Shown here: piece after piece, positions 1-12,000 of the stretch
How positions within the stretch are numbered: the stretch's first letter is position 1
Layout: each line of letters opens with the position of its first letter
Assembly (NCBI RefSeq): GCF_902459465.1
Contig: NC_047064.1
Span: 5,730,762 to 5,794,761 of the forward strand
From: Asterias rubens
Lineage: Eukaryota > Echinodermata > Asteroidea > Forcipulatida > Asteriidae
Direction of reading: 5' to 3'
Length of the DNA: 64,000 nucleotides
Made by a program: the position numbers and the translations under genes
Notes under the pieces: generated by a model
Seen by the model: the letters and a program-made list of their open reading frames with translations, nothing else
What the model was told of the DNA's origin: nothing
Database searches by the model: none

Positions 1-88
1 TCACAGGCTCGTTATTTTATGCAAATGTTGATATACACCATGAGAAGACTGGTCTTTGAAAGCAACCAAAAGTGTCCAGTGTCTTTAA
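1..88 (+). repeat. Palindromic MITE family A, right-end fragment
   Basis: Matches the right end of the abundant family A: tcacaggctcgttatttta, atgcaaatgttgatataca, then agtgtccagtgtctttaa. The rest lies outside the window. Confidence 0.85.
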
Positions 89-1368
89 TAGTAATAATAA
101 TAAAGACATTTATTTTGATGCATGTGAATTTATCTAGCTTTGTTCAATATTTATCAGCCTGGTTTTATTCGCCGTTAGAAATTCATTTACTTTGATGCAT
201 GTGAAGTTTTAGTCTGTAACATAGGTTTTCTCGATCGATTTTAGCAAATTAGCAACCAATTTAACCACCAAGCTATTCTATTTCGCGCGAAATCGAATGC
301 TATTGAAAGGGTCATTCGATTTCGTTTTATGATTAGTCCAACGTAATGTTGCGTCATTTGATTTAACAAAATAATCATTCAATTTAACAATTCATCAAAG
401 CAGCATTCAAATTCGCAGACGCTTCTTGGGGCGTGTGTGTCACGATAAAAAACGACGGTTCGCTAAAATGAACAGAGTGCTAAAGGAATTTGACTCGACT
501 CAAAAAGAAATTGAGTGGCCGAATTCTGAATTTGAAACGCAGTAGCAACTGGAGAGGCAAAACAGCTTTAATTCGAACGCATGAAAATGAAATTGGCTGC
601 TCATTTGTTGAATTTGACCGAGAAAACCTATATTATTCAATTATTTTAAGGTGTTATTTTATTAGCCGTTAAAAAATGCCAATCAATATAGCAGAGAGAT
701 GGGGGAAACTACAGACTTTTGCAAAATAGCTGCTGCGAATTTGTAAGCTGTGCTTGTGAACTGTTCAATAAAAATGTTTTTTTCTGTGTGTAGTTTGAAG
801 CAAAAGAGCGACTGCTCACACAATAATATAGTGAAACTGAATTACTGTTTTGTGATGTGGAGCTTTCAATTTTATATGAAATTCATAATTGGCCGGTTTA
901 TTTTTTTAAACGACCGGGAAAAGCTATGATTAAAATGGTCTTGAGCTTCAAAGGATTGTGGCTCATAGAGGACGAAGAAAAGCATATTCACTGAACTGTT
1001 TGTTGATCTTTCATCGAACAGAAGTAAATAATGCGTTATAAATTGTAGAGGTCTGGTGCATCCTCGGCCACAGAACGGGCCGTCAAATATTCTTCTTGGC
1101 GTTGGTATTATTTTGATGAAGAGCGCCAATGAAATACTACTTGATTATCAAGTGAATTCAGAAAAGATTCCTTACAATAGTTTATTTTTATAGAGGGAAA
1201 CTTACACCAGGGATTCGAACTGACTCTAGCTACCGGGCAATCTCGGTTGTGTGTATTATAGTTGCGAGGACACTGCTTATAGTATTATTATAGTCGACAA
1301 TGATTTTGTTTATGATTTTTTCTTCGCAGAGCTCGGGGAAGTACTGAGTGTACGTCCCTCTAAATGCT

Positions 1369-1487
1369 TATGCATGACGTCATCATTCTTACCCAACATG
1401 AGGCTATGGGCGCACGTTCCCCATCACTTGCAGTGGGTGCGCCCATCGCCTCGTTTTTGAGTTAGCATTGTGATGTACCTCATGCAT
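1369..1487. repeat. Foldback element with GC-rich hairpin
   Basis: Arms GAGGCTATGGGCGCAC and GTGCGCCCATCGCCTC (1399-1455) pair with one mismatch. Outer flanks, tgcatgacgtcatca on the left and gatgtacctcatgca on the right, also pair loosely. It looks like a small palindromic MITE. Confidence 0.65.
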
Positions 1488-2164
1488 ACATATTAAGAAA
1501 GGCGTATCGGCCTATACAGTGTTAACACACATCGGTGTACATGGGTACAACCAAAATTAATATATTAATAGTTTCCTATCCTAAGATCAGAACAATCAGT
1601 TTTCATATCAAACACATACCAGCTAATTGTTGATGTCGTTCCCCTCGGAAAGAAGTATTATGAAGTAGTTCTCTCAGAATACATTTTTTTGTCTTCTCTC
1701 GATAAGCACGGAATAAGTTTTCGCTTGAACGAAATATACTTGCGGGGGAACAACATGGTTGCGGGGAAACAAAATATAATAATTCCAGGAAACGACATAT
1801 CGTTAAAGGGAATGACGCAATTATGTAAAGGGCGATAGATCGAGGAGGAAACAAAAGTATGTTCACCCGGCATTGTTTATTTATACACGTTAATTTGGTT
1901 CTGTGATTACAGGATATAGTGTTGTGGAAAACAAAATAGTTGCAAAGGAATTTATATTTCACGAGGGAAAAAAATACATTGTTTACAAATATTGGTTTTA
2001 ACAATAAAATAGTAGAATGTACATCACTATCTATCGACAAATTGTAGTTTATGCCTAAGCTGACAGAACATAATCACTTTTACATGCACTGTGTCATGTA
2101 TACCCTTTATGATGCCATTCGTTTCTGAGTACTCATTCATTACATACACTAACCTCGTTCGTAT

Positions 2165-2497
2165 CAAAAAACTAAAGAGTTTAACTCAACACTTGCATGA
2201 GTTCGGTGAGTGACTACACTTTGAAAGCGTTGGATCCAGCGTTTTGTTTGTAAATCCAACATTTTAATTTTGTTATCCAACGCAAAAAGGGTTAATTCAA
2301 CAATTTAAGTGTTATTTTAACATTTCTCAAAAATATTCCTTGGAATTGTTTGATCAGTTTTCAAAACGTTAAACTGGCACTTAAATTGTTGACTGAATTT
2401 ATCATATAAAAAATGTTGGATTCAACACTTTCAAAGTGTAGTAACTCACCGAACTCATGCAAGTGTTGGATTCAACTCATTAGTTTTCAGAGTGTAC
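2165..2497. repeat. Palindromic MITE, about 330 bp with long terminal inverted repeats
   Basis: The left arm runs from ACTAAAGAG through CAACACTTGCATGAGTTCG and a TACACTTTGAAAGCGTTGGA stretch. The right arm is the complement, ending CATTAGTTTTCAGAGTGT. Arms of about 75 bp flank an AT-rich middle that also pairs in part. Confidence 0.8.
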
Positions 2498-3000
2498 CAG
2501 TTTACCAGTAGGCCGCTATTTATACCCGTTTGTATTGTGTTTAATGTAAGCATTTAAAAAGACTCTCTGCTAGGGTTGAAACTTCATGGCTTCAACATTG
2601 TTTTGCATTGATTCCCTTTTGTGGTTGGCAGTTTCAATCAGCTAGTTTTATAATATTTTGTTTTTCTTCCGTGCACTTTTGTCCTGAAAAAAAAAAAAAA
2701 AGATGACCAAACATGTATCTGTTTATGTTGCTTCACCAATTACTCTAATTTCATCAGCCAGTTGCAGTTGTCTATTGAACTGCGTAATCAACTCCCCTTT
2801 AGGTTTAAATTAAAGGATTATGTGTGTGTAGGAAATAAAAAAGAAAAAAGAAAAAAAGCGGTGTTTGATGGTTTTGTTCATCCACACTTGTTCACATGGT
2901 CGTGTATGCACGTGGAGTTATGGGAATGTTAAGGGATTGTGTTCGTTTGGAAATTGGAACCCATCTGTTTGATTCAATTCTAAAGTTGTATAAACCATGA

Positions 3001-3290
3001 AACTAGTCTTTGAAAATTTCATTTCAAATGTATAGTTTTCGAGAAAGAAGTAATTTTCCACGAATTTGATTTCAAGACCTCAAGATTAGATTTTGAGGTC
3101 TCGAAATCAAGCAATATGAAAGCACACAACTTCGTGAGGCAAGGGTGGTTTTTTTTTTTCATGATTATCTCGCAACTTTGACGACCACGATTGAGCTCAA
3201 ATTTTCACAGAGTTGTCACGCATTAGGTTGATATACACCTAGTGAAAAGACTAGTCTTTGACAAATACAAAAAGTATCCAGTGTCTTTAA
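3001..3290 (+). repeat. Palindromic MITE family A, truncated copy
   Basis: Contains the central hairpin GATTTCAAGACCTCAAG / TTGAGGTCTCGAAATC and the right end ...GTATCCAGTGTCTTTAA. The left third is missing. Confidence 0.85.
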
Positions 3291-4034
3291 AGCCTGCGAA
3301 TGTTAATGCATGGCGATTTCTGACGTCACGGGCCTGTTTTTGAAGCAAGTGAAGTGTTTCTCAGGAGTATATGTTCGTTGCGAATTTGTAACGTCTTATT
3401 TTCGTATCGAATTAGCATTCGGAGGACGGATGAACCGGGCCGGCTTGAATCATCTAACCATTGACTAGCGACCTCATCAATCTCCATTAACACCACAGAA
3501 TTCCGACAATTGTCTTTTGACTTCGAGTACTTGACACCACGTCCAAGTAACCGTGGAGTGTCGAGTATGTAACGCGAGCAGGCCCGTAACTAGAGCGGTC
3601 CTTCCATGGCAAAATAATCTAAATCGAAAAACGTTTGTTTCTTATTGTAATAAATGAGATAAATTCTGGGTAACCTGGGGCGTTTTCTATTTCAAAGTTT
3701 CAAAGGCATAGGGGCCTACAATGTTGGGATGTGAATACAACATGTGTCCTATTTCGGCCTTTTTTACACCTTCATCCCATTTATGGCAAAACAGGTTATT
3801 TTGTACTTGCTTTGCAAATAAAATGGTACTTTTTCGAGTTGTGCTGTTTTGTCATGAAGGGCCCGAGAGGGCGGGCGGATCCCCCCCCAAACAAAATTGT
3901 CAAAAGAAGAAAAGGTCCACCCAACATTTGTTTAAAGTTTGTGGGCACAAATAAAACAATTTAAAAAGAGAGTGACCAAAATGGATTTAATGTGCCTTCA
4001 TCATCAAACTGTTTCTCATTTAGTGAAAAGGAAA

Positions 4035-4997
4035 TCAGCCGGTGGTATTTAAAAACACGTCACAGTTATCTGAGAGGCGTGCGCGACCCACCATAATACA
4101 AAAACCCCGCCTAAACTGACGGTACTTGATGGCGTAAATGATGGGGTTGATCGCTGAGTTGGAGACTACCAGTGCCACGGATATCGCATACAGAGCCCCG
4201 TTGAAGTCCAGCGGCCAGCCAAAGTTAAACATGAAGAAAATAATCTTGTTTGGTGTCCAGCATATCGCGAAGCAGCAGAATACTACGAAGAGCGTCTTGA
4301 AGATGTTCTTGCGAGCACGGACGAGAGAGGCTGCCTGGCCGCCACCGGCGGCGGCTTCCTGCTGGTGATGGACGGTGGTTCCAACGTTACCCTCCCCTCC
4401 AATGCGACGAACACTTCTCTTCAACACGATAGTAATGTGAAGGTATGCATACAGCATTACACCAAGTGGAATGGCGTACTCGAACAAAAACAACATGGTG
4501 CCTACAACCGTGGAGTTCTCGTGAGTCACCGAAACACACGAATCGTGACCGTCGAAAACTATGTACGTTAAGTTGTAGATCGAACTGACGCATCCTAAAA
4601 CCCACACTGCCGTGATGATCAGAGCAACCATTGTTTTACTAAACCATCTCTTGTATAAAAATGGAAATACAATAGCAAAGTATCTCTCCAGAGTTAGAGC
4701 AGTGAGGCTGAAGGTCGAAGATGCGAAGAAAGCCCAGATGAAGAATTTGGACTCCCATACTCGGCAATACAGCTCACCACTCCAGCCCGAGAGCGGATGA
4801 GGAACCCCGACATTAGCAGTTACCAGGGTTAAGAGTGAACCCAGTAGATCGATAACTGCCTGGTTGAAGATCAAGCTATTGGTCAGAGTATGCATTGGCT
4901 TTACGCGATTAATGACTACACAAACCAATGTATTTCCAACTACTCCTACGATGCCAGCACAAGTCTGTATCACTTGCAGAGAGATTTCGACACCCAT
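4035..4997 (-). CDS. Class A (rhodopsin-like) GPCR, intronless, orphan
   Basis: The 320-residue open frame has seven hydrophobic segments and the class A landmarks: GNTLV with N22 (1.50) in TM1, D50 (2.50) in TM2, C78 and C154 for the extracellular disulfide, ERY at 104-106 in place of DRY after TM3, P177 in TM5, CWTP at 246-249 in TM6, and NPIIY at 284-288 in TM7. The third intracellular loop is Gly/Ala-rich and basic (about 193-234), and the tail after TM7 is short. It should act at the plasma membrane and couple to G proteins. The ligand cannot be read from sequence; peptide or amine receptors of the galanin, opioid or tyramine type are the usual relatives of such echinoderm receptors. Only about ten residues precede TM1. 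The frame stays open upstream for about 15 codons to a TGA without another ATG, so a spliced 5' exon is possible. Several antisense open frames over this gene are shadows. Confidence 0.9.
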   Translation of the reverse strand: MGVEISLQVIQTCAGIVGVVGNTLVCVVINRVKPMHTLTNSLIFNQAVIDLLGSLLTLVTANVGVPHPLSGWSGELYCRVWESKFFIWAFFASSTFSLTALTLERYFAIVFPFLYKRWFSKTMVALIITAVWVLGCVSSIYNLTYIVFDGHDSCVSVTHENSTVVGTMLFLFEYAIPLGVMLYAYLHITIVLKRSVRRIGGEGNVGTTVHHQQEAAAGGGQAASLVRARKNIFKTLFVVFCCFAICWTPNKIIFFMFNFGWPLDFNGALYAISVALVVSNSAINPIIYAIKYRQFRRGFCIMVGRARLSDNCDVFLNTTG

Positions 4998-6994
4998 GCT
5001 TAACTGTGCGATGTTGATGAGGAAATGTGAACATATCTTATTTTTGTATCAAACACTATGGCCTACGTCTTTTATAGCATGTTTCATTATAACAATGGTA
5101 AAAGCTTTGTAGCCAGTAAGAGCAAAGCTCAATCCCACGCCAGGCCTATCTGTGATTTAGTTATTGAAAGCAATGAATGCACTTCGTTCGTGCAATATTA
5201 TATGATAACTTGGCGGTGACACTATGGCTCTTCCATTTCACTTGGCTTCGCCTCGTAAAATGCACTCAACTCCAGACTCAAATATTTGTTCAATACTTCA
5301 CACAATCGTGGATTCTTACAGGCCATAATGGCAAGTTGCCGATAATAGCTCTCTCACTACTCTGTGGTGCACTACTATAGCCAAGACATTCATACAAACT
5401 TACTGAGGAGGACTTTTTGAGCAGACTTGATAAATTTAGGCTTTAAAATTTATCCTAGTTGTATTGGGATTTTGAAAGGAGGCCCAAGCGAAAAATGGCA
5501 GCCGGTTTGTTTTGGTACATTTGGGGATGGGTTTTTTTGCGAACTGCATATACATGCCAACAATTTTGCAATTTTTCTTTTTAATCTTCTTCTTTTTTTT
5601 TGGGGGGGGGGGCATCTGAACTATAGTTGTGAAAAAAAACTTTGATTTAGTTCAAGACTTTTTGTCTGTACCTCCAGCTGCTTTTGAATAGTGAAGCAAA
5701 TGGGTCAAGCCGGCGTTTTTGAAACTGCGTGGCCGGTGTGACAGGGGAACCCTTTTGTACACTTTAAGTCATGGCTACAACTGATAACGCCCTCTATTGA
5801 AACATCCGAATATTAGGCAATCAGAGATCGCAATGCTGGATTGCTAACCGATAACACAGGCGATGTCATAAAAACAGGCTATTCTGAAGAACAGACAGGA
5901 GCAACGTTTTGCCAACTTTGTGTATATTTTTTTGTATGTATTGCATTGAACTGGTACACGCGTTAGGGAAACTAATTTCAAAAAGAGTCGATTGTGAACA
6001 TCTTTGTTGCTGACGGAAGGTTCCAGAGGGTTCCAGGCTATATTTAGCTATTGTGAGAAAGTTTCGGCAGCCCACCTGATGATAGTCGCGATCAGTTTGA
6101 GTTGAGAGACTACACATTACATGTAATTAGTTTTCGGACTGCCTGTCTGGCGATCCTGCCCCGTAATCATCTAAACAACAAACAAACAAACAAACAAACA
6201 AACAATTTGAGTCAATACCAAAGATAGACGGCTTCTATCTTTGGTCATCACCATGTCCATCTGAAACTAACCACGCCCAATTGCACCAATCAATTATCGT
6301 ACTGGCCCCGCACGCTCTTGACATAGTAAATCATAGTCACACTACAGAACACCAGCGAAGGTGGTCTGGTATCTGCCTCGGTAGGTTAAGTTTAGCGTTC
6401 GGCGTTCCGTCTGGCTACCAAGTGCGTGTAAAGTGTCTACTGTTGAATGTCGGCACACTAGAAATTCACGGTCATCATGCTGAGATAGAATACGGAAGTG
6501 CGAATTTTCGTACAAATTCAATTCTCAATCAATAATAATAACAACCGAAAGAGTTCTGTAAAGCTTCAGGGACAGGCTCGAACGGAAGGTTTCGTTTTTG
6601 TGTATTCGGGTAAGTTGTTTCCTCTGTCTGTACTTTTTTTAACGACAGATTTATAAGTTATAACCGGAAGTGTTGTTTAGTTTACAATAGTTTGTCAATC
6701 ATGTAAATGGGAAAATCAACGTAAAAAAAAAGCAATTTAAAACAATCAATGTATTGTTAAATGCTGTAGCTGTAAAAACGCATGCCAGGGTGGTTTTCCA
6801 CTATTTTCGTGGTACTTTCTCAGTCAGAAACGGTCACCATTCTCTACTATAACCTAACTATTTTCCGTTTTGGCTCCCAACTTACGGTGAACTTGGAACT
6901 CCCATTATGATTATTTATTTCATATCGATTGAAAAAGTGGTTTCGCCATTTTTTACGCGATATTATTTTAATGTTATTTTTACCATATATGTAG
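4998..6994. other. Gene-free stretch between GPCR and foldback element
   Basis: Nothing convincing is coded here. It holds a CAAA/ACAA microsatellite at about 6171-6204, poly-T and poly-G runs near 5590-5612, and short unsupported open frames. Confidence 0.5.
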
Positions 6995-7758
6995 GGGTTG
7001 TTCTAAAACCCCCTCGACCCCCACGACCCACGACTCTCCGACGTCCGCCCCGTGTTCGAAGAATGTCCAAATTCCGAATTCATAAAATGTCGCTTTACGG
7101 CCGAGTAAGAATTAAGTCCCCGATTTAGAATTCAGTGTGTGATCCGCGACGCAACTTCCTTCCACGACTAGGCTTGACTTCAAGTCTGAGACTGCGGTTA
7201 TATTTATCTGCATCAGCCACACAGAATTGGGAGAATTTACTCTCCGCTTCCGCACGACAAGTGCACACCGATTGGGGACCCCAAACACGTCCGTTTGGCC
7301 ATTCGGTCGGTCGGGTCTACAACCTTGAGCTCCACTTAGAGCAACTAGTAGTACCATGGAGGAATAGTACACAGGACGAGAGCGATCGGCCGGAAATGGG
7401 TCCGCCTGATCATCACGTAATGAATTGGCCATAATCGTACTCGGGCGGTACACGCAGGTTCCCAGTTGGGATAATAATCTCGGATCGGCCAAGAGATACA
7501 CGTGGAAATACCGCGGTTTTTTATTTGTACATCACAATTGCCACAGGCCCGATCTCGGCAGCCAATCATGCGAAGTTTGCTTCGTGCATACTACGTGTCT
7601 CGTACGCTGTGTTGTGATGTGCGAGCCATGGTAGTCGATGTCAGCATACAAAATTGGCTGAGGTTGTGAACTGTGGCAATTTCGGTGTACACAAAAAAAG
7701 ATCGCGCAAAAGTCGATGGTCGAGGGGGTCGTGGGTCGAGGGGGTTTTAGAACAACCC
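6995..7758. mobile_element. 764-bp foldback DNA transposon derivative with 9-bp target duplication
   Basis: It starts GGGTTGTTCTAAAACCCC and ends with the exact complement; about 26 bp are perfect, after which the arms drift by a small indel. The target duplication TATATGTAG is exact on both sides (6986-6994 and 7759-7767). No transposase is encoded. A 9-bp duplication suggests mobilisation by a Mutator-like (MULE) transposase. Confidence 0.85.
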
Positions 7759-7869
7759 TATATGTAGGCATAGCCATGTAGCCATAAACATAAGGCTTTA
7801 TATATTTTTTACCATTGCAATGTCAGCCTTTTTATACACTTATTAGAATAAAGATTCTGCCGAGTTATC

Positions 7870-8098
7870 AATGTAAAATGTAAATGTTCCAACAACTCGC
7901 CCGTTGGACAACTCAATGGTTCCGACAACTCGAGTCGAGTTGCGACGGTTGAGACGACCCATCGACAATTCAACAGATGGCCAAGACAAGACAATGGATT
8001 GCGGTGGTTTTCACATTCGTGTTCCATTTGCGTGCAGCTGACCGCCGAGTTGTCTGAACCATTGAGTTGTCCGACAGATGAGTTGTCTGACATTCACA
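7870..8098. repeat. Palindromic MITE with ACAACTCG/CGAGTTGT arms
   Basis: CAACTCAATGGTTCCGACAA on the left pairs with the right-side TTGTCTGAACCATTGAGTTG. Related half-units repeat outward to ATGTAAATG / CATTCACAT. Confidence 0.7.
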
Positions 8099-8275
8099 TG
8101 TACAGTATGAATCAATCTACTATCCAATCTAGATTCTAGAATCAAAACATCATCCAGAAAATACTTTCCTACAAAAAAACTTCTTTCCTGAACTTTCCAA
8201 ACATTCTAATTGTTTTGAAAGTACTAAAAAAAAAAATGCAAACACAGGTAAGAAAACACAAGTGAACCTGATCAC

Positions 8276-8362
8276 GGGGTAATTTGAGTTAAACTTTGGG
8301 TTGAACAAAGAAAAATTGACCTCTTACTAAGGAAACTTGAACCTGCGACTTCCAGCACATCA
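8276..8362 (-). repeat. tRNA-derived SINE fragment (family S2)
   Basis: On the minus strand a diverged tRNA-like B box (ggttcaagttt) is followed by TCAATTTTTCTTTGTTCAACC, the body shared with the copies near 31200 and 35160. Confidence 0.5.
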
Positions 8363-8390
8363 ATGCAGGTTCAAACTTTTGCATCATGGC

Positions 8391-8680
8391 TATTTGCTGA
8401 TTGTGACGCACCACTTACATGTATGTAAGTGTGTTGTTCTGTGGTATACTGTATAACGTAATGTTGTATATATATAGATTCAGGACTGTTACAGGTACAC
8501 ATGCTAAAAGTAGGCAAACAGTCACTCGTCTGCAGTATTTTGCTGATTGTGGCGCAACCACTTAAGTGTGTTGTTTTGTGGTGTACTGTATTACGCAGCA
8601 ATGACAGCGTAGCTTCAGGACTATTACCGGTACACATGCTAAAAGTATGCAAACAGTCACTCGTCTGTGCACTGTTTTCT
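8391..8680 (+). repeat. Two-copy tandem repeat, 146-bp unit
   Basis: TGCTGATTGTGACGCA at 8395 recurs at 8541 as TGCTGATTGTGGCGCA. Both copies end with ACACATGCTAAAAGTA and CAAACAGTCACTCGTCTG. It lies just upstream of CDC42SE. Confidence 0.8.
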
Positions 8681-8987
8681 TTATCTTTGTGTTTGGAGTG
8701 ACTAAAAAACAAAATAAATTCTTAGACTCTGGTAGTTATAAATCATTTCCTCATGATTGTTATTTTAAACTCTTGTATGTTTTTGTTTTTTCCCGAATGA
8801 TGCAGCATCGTTTCCATTTAGCCAAGGGATACTACCACTACACTGGTAGTGCTATCATAGGGTAGTACATGCAAGAACCTAAACAATCGTACCACCAGTC
8901 TTTGACACTGACCGGAGCCATCTTAGAAGACGTGCATTGATGCCGCCTAGAGAGGGAGACAGAGAAACGGGCAATTCCTCAAGGAGA

Positions 8988-9041
8988 ATGAGTGACCTAC
9001 TCATCTGCTTCAGTTGCTGTACAACAGACCAACCTCCCCCT
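8988..9041 (+). CDS. CDC42SE: CDC42SE coding exon 1 (start codon, palmitoylation cysteines)
   Basis: ATG at 8988 with purine-rich AGGAGA just before it. Eighteen codons encode [18 protein letters not shown] and end at donor gtgagt (9042), phase 0. Too short to show as a long open frame; recognised by match to the family N-terminus. Confidence 0.9.
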
Positions 9042-12000
9042 GTGAGTATGAAGTGCTATTCACACGACAGCAATTTAACAAGCGTGGTTGTAAAGTGAAG
9101 CAATTGTTTGTCAAGATTTTACAAAAGACTGCCTTTGACAGTACACAAATTGTTGTCCTTCACACAAGCAACATTTTGTAAGATTTTATAACCATGCCAA
9201 AATTTAGCGACGGACTCTTGCTACATGGCTCTCGTTTGAAAGGGACTTAAAAGACTAGTGAGTTTCTCTTTGCAGAGGGTACCTTTCCTTGCTCTATGCC
9301 TAAAGTAAGGACTGAGAAAGGAAAAAAGAAGAAATTTCCTACAAAGGTTGCTTTTTGTAGAACGGTTTACCTGCTGAGAGATTGCGTAATGAGCCCACCT
9401 TGACTTCTTTCACTTCTATGTACTGAAATTTATGGACTCATTGATTTGTTTTTGTTTCTAATAACTGCCTATTTTGTTTTGCCTTTTATCTCTGCTTTTG
9501 TTCCTGGTGGTGTAGATGGCTGTTGTTGCTGTGGCGTTTCATGTTTGTTTCTCCATTGTTCTGTGTATTGCTTTTTTTACAGGAGCCCCTACATGCGAGG
9601 GTGTATACTACGAGGTGAAGTTTACCACTGGTCACAATTGAAAGTTCAATTATATAATATGCTTTCTGTGCTTTTTTAAATTTGACTTTGGCATGATAAA
9701 CAGTGTGTTGCTGAAGTGAGGTTGAAATTTACTGTTGGTCACAAATTAACTTTACATTTTCTAATTTTTCTGCCATTTTATGCTTTCTGTACATTTTTTA
9801 GTTTGACTGATTACAATTGTATTACATTGGCATGAACGATGTGTTGTTGCTGAAATGCAGAGCGATTGAAGTTAAGTTGAAAATTCACTGCTGGTCCAGG
9901 TCACAAATAAACTTTGCCTCCCATTCTTTCTTGTTGTGTAACATTTTCTTTTTAGATAATATTCAGTTATTCTTTAAAGTTGATAATCAAATCAAAGGTG
10001 GTTAATTCTCAAGAGCATTTTGGGGGCGATGGGGAAATTGGCATGACAAAGTATCATTGATGTTAGAGTTGAATTTGACCAATGGTTATAATTGACCATT
10101 GAATATACAATGTAACTATACTGTTTGTTTGTTTGTTTTTTGGTATTTTTTTTGACACTTTGGTCTATTGTTCGTCTTAAGTGTGACCATTGCTCCATGG
10201 TAGGACAACATACTCATGTTGTAAATGTTCATTAATTTCTTTAAAGGTTCCAAGTTGATAATTTAGTTTTTGTTGATTTAGGCCTATGTTCAACTGAGAT
10301 TATTTTTCATTATGACTTGTATGACGTGTATAACTGAGATTTATGTGTCTGAATTTGTAGGCTGTTTTGGTCTGAACCTTCTTTGACCACTACAGTTTTT
10401 AATCATTTTTTTTATTTTTTTGGTATTGTTTGTATTGTAAGGTTGGTGTTTTATAGGCCTTTATTCTATTTTGTATATTTCATCTCTTTGTAATTTGACT
10501 GCAATTCAGCCTTTTGCTGTGATGGTCTTTGTTTTAATTAACCCATTTCAAATCAATCAAATTTTCTTCTTTATTTTGTTTCAGGCAGGAATGTTCCTGA
10601 TTAATTTTGTTTTTGAAAATAGGCCTACACTGTATGATTCAATAACTAATTTTGTTTTTTAATTATTATTAAAACTTTTATGCGTGTATTGGTATGGAAA
10701 ACTTAGTAGTTTTGGAGTTAGTTAGAGCTTAGTTTTTTTTTTTTTACTTTTCATGCCATTTGGTGCTTGGTGAATTTTCTGTGTTTATTTTATCTCTTTA
10801 TCTCATTTGTTTGGACATTACAGAAAAGGCGGAGAATAGACCGGACAATGATAGGCCTTCCAACAAATTTCATGCACACAGGTCACATAGGGTCAGGCGA
10901 CATGTCACCACAACAAGAACAACAAGAACAAAATAATGTAAGTCAATAATTAGAGATTCATCAACGATTGGTAAAGAAGTCAATAGTAACTAGTACAATG
11001 TACTACTTCACTACTCGCGCTTCATAATAGCTTCATAACACTTTGACACTAGTCGTGAACGAGTTTTAATTTCCAAGATGCATTGTGTTAAAATATTTTA
11101 CGCAGGCAGAATATACATGATATAGTAGAATTCATGTTGGGAGGATTGAAGGATTGTGTCACTGTAAATTATGTTGTTTTTAAATAGTCGTGAGTGACAC
11201 AATGTGTTCACCAAGCAGGTAGTCGCAACTATTTTTTGTAGTAGTTGTGGCGGCACTACTTTAACTGATAAGTTGAAAAACAGTAGTCGCGAGTCAACTG
11301 AGCTATCAATAGTTGCAACTACAACGCTAGTCCCACACTCCTAAGAGTAAAGCCTTGTTAACAACTGAAAAACAGTTTAAATTTCATGCCAGAGTACTGA
11401 AAATATAATGTTTGCAGTCCGCAAGTATCAATGTGTATTTGGGTTTATACCACTATCGAAAACGTTCTAAGCGCAGCCAAAACTTATTTTGACATTTTTG
11501 GTATCATAATTGTTTAAATCAAAATCATCATCAAGCCTTTTTCGTGTCTGATATGAATATTGTCTGGTGCAATAACTGCTTATCTAGAAGATGGAATATC
11601 AGCACCATTACGGTATGCGCTGTCTTGATCGGGGTGCATTTTTGTCCATTCAGGGATGAGATTGTTCAGACTTTTGGTTGAATTCAGACTTTTTATGTCG
11701 GCCTGGTCGAGAAAATCAGACAAAATTTGTTACTGTTTCCAAAAGCTCCTCGGAATCTATAACCCCAGGGGTTACCGAAAGGTAGAAATGGCATCATTTC
11801 AACATACCTTTGAATTTGTGTCCAAGTTTCAGACTTTTTCGTTAATAATGAATCTCAACCCTGTCATTTCAATCTGGCATTGCCATTTGCAACTCAACGC
11901 TCAAACTTCCACACAGTCATGTCCTTCCACATGTGTGAAGTTCTAAGTGATGAGTCGCATGGGGGAAATCTAACTAACTGCCCCTTAAAAAATAAACAAC

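Larger units (their letters stand above)
89..4034. other. Gene-free stretch upstream of the GPCR
   Basis: AT-rich sequence with short open frames of no recognisable family. A direct repeat of TTTGATGCATGTGAA occurs at about 114 and 192. From about 240 to 670 there are several ATTCGAATT-like motifs and an unconvincing 60-codon open frame. A tRNA-like B-box remnant lies near 1200-1240 on the minus strand. Between 3292 and 3430 is a diverged fragment resembling the TTCATACTTCCTGCGAA-type MITE. The structured elements are listed separately. Confidence 0.5.

Noticed and set aside
490-672. 60-codon open frame near the window start
   Set aside because: It lies in a stretch of repeated ATTCGAATT-like motifs and has no protein resemblance.
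1603-2040. 145-codon minus-strand open frame
   Set aside because: Composition is that of AT-rich noncoding DNA, with no domain, no splice partners, and an overlapping second frame of equal quality.
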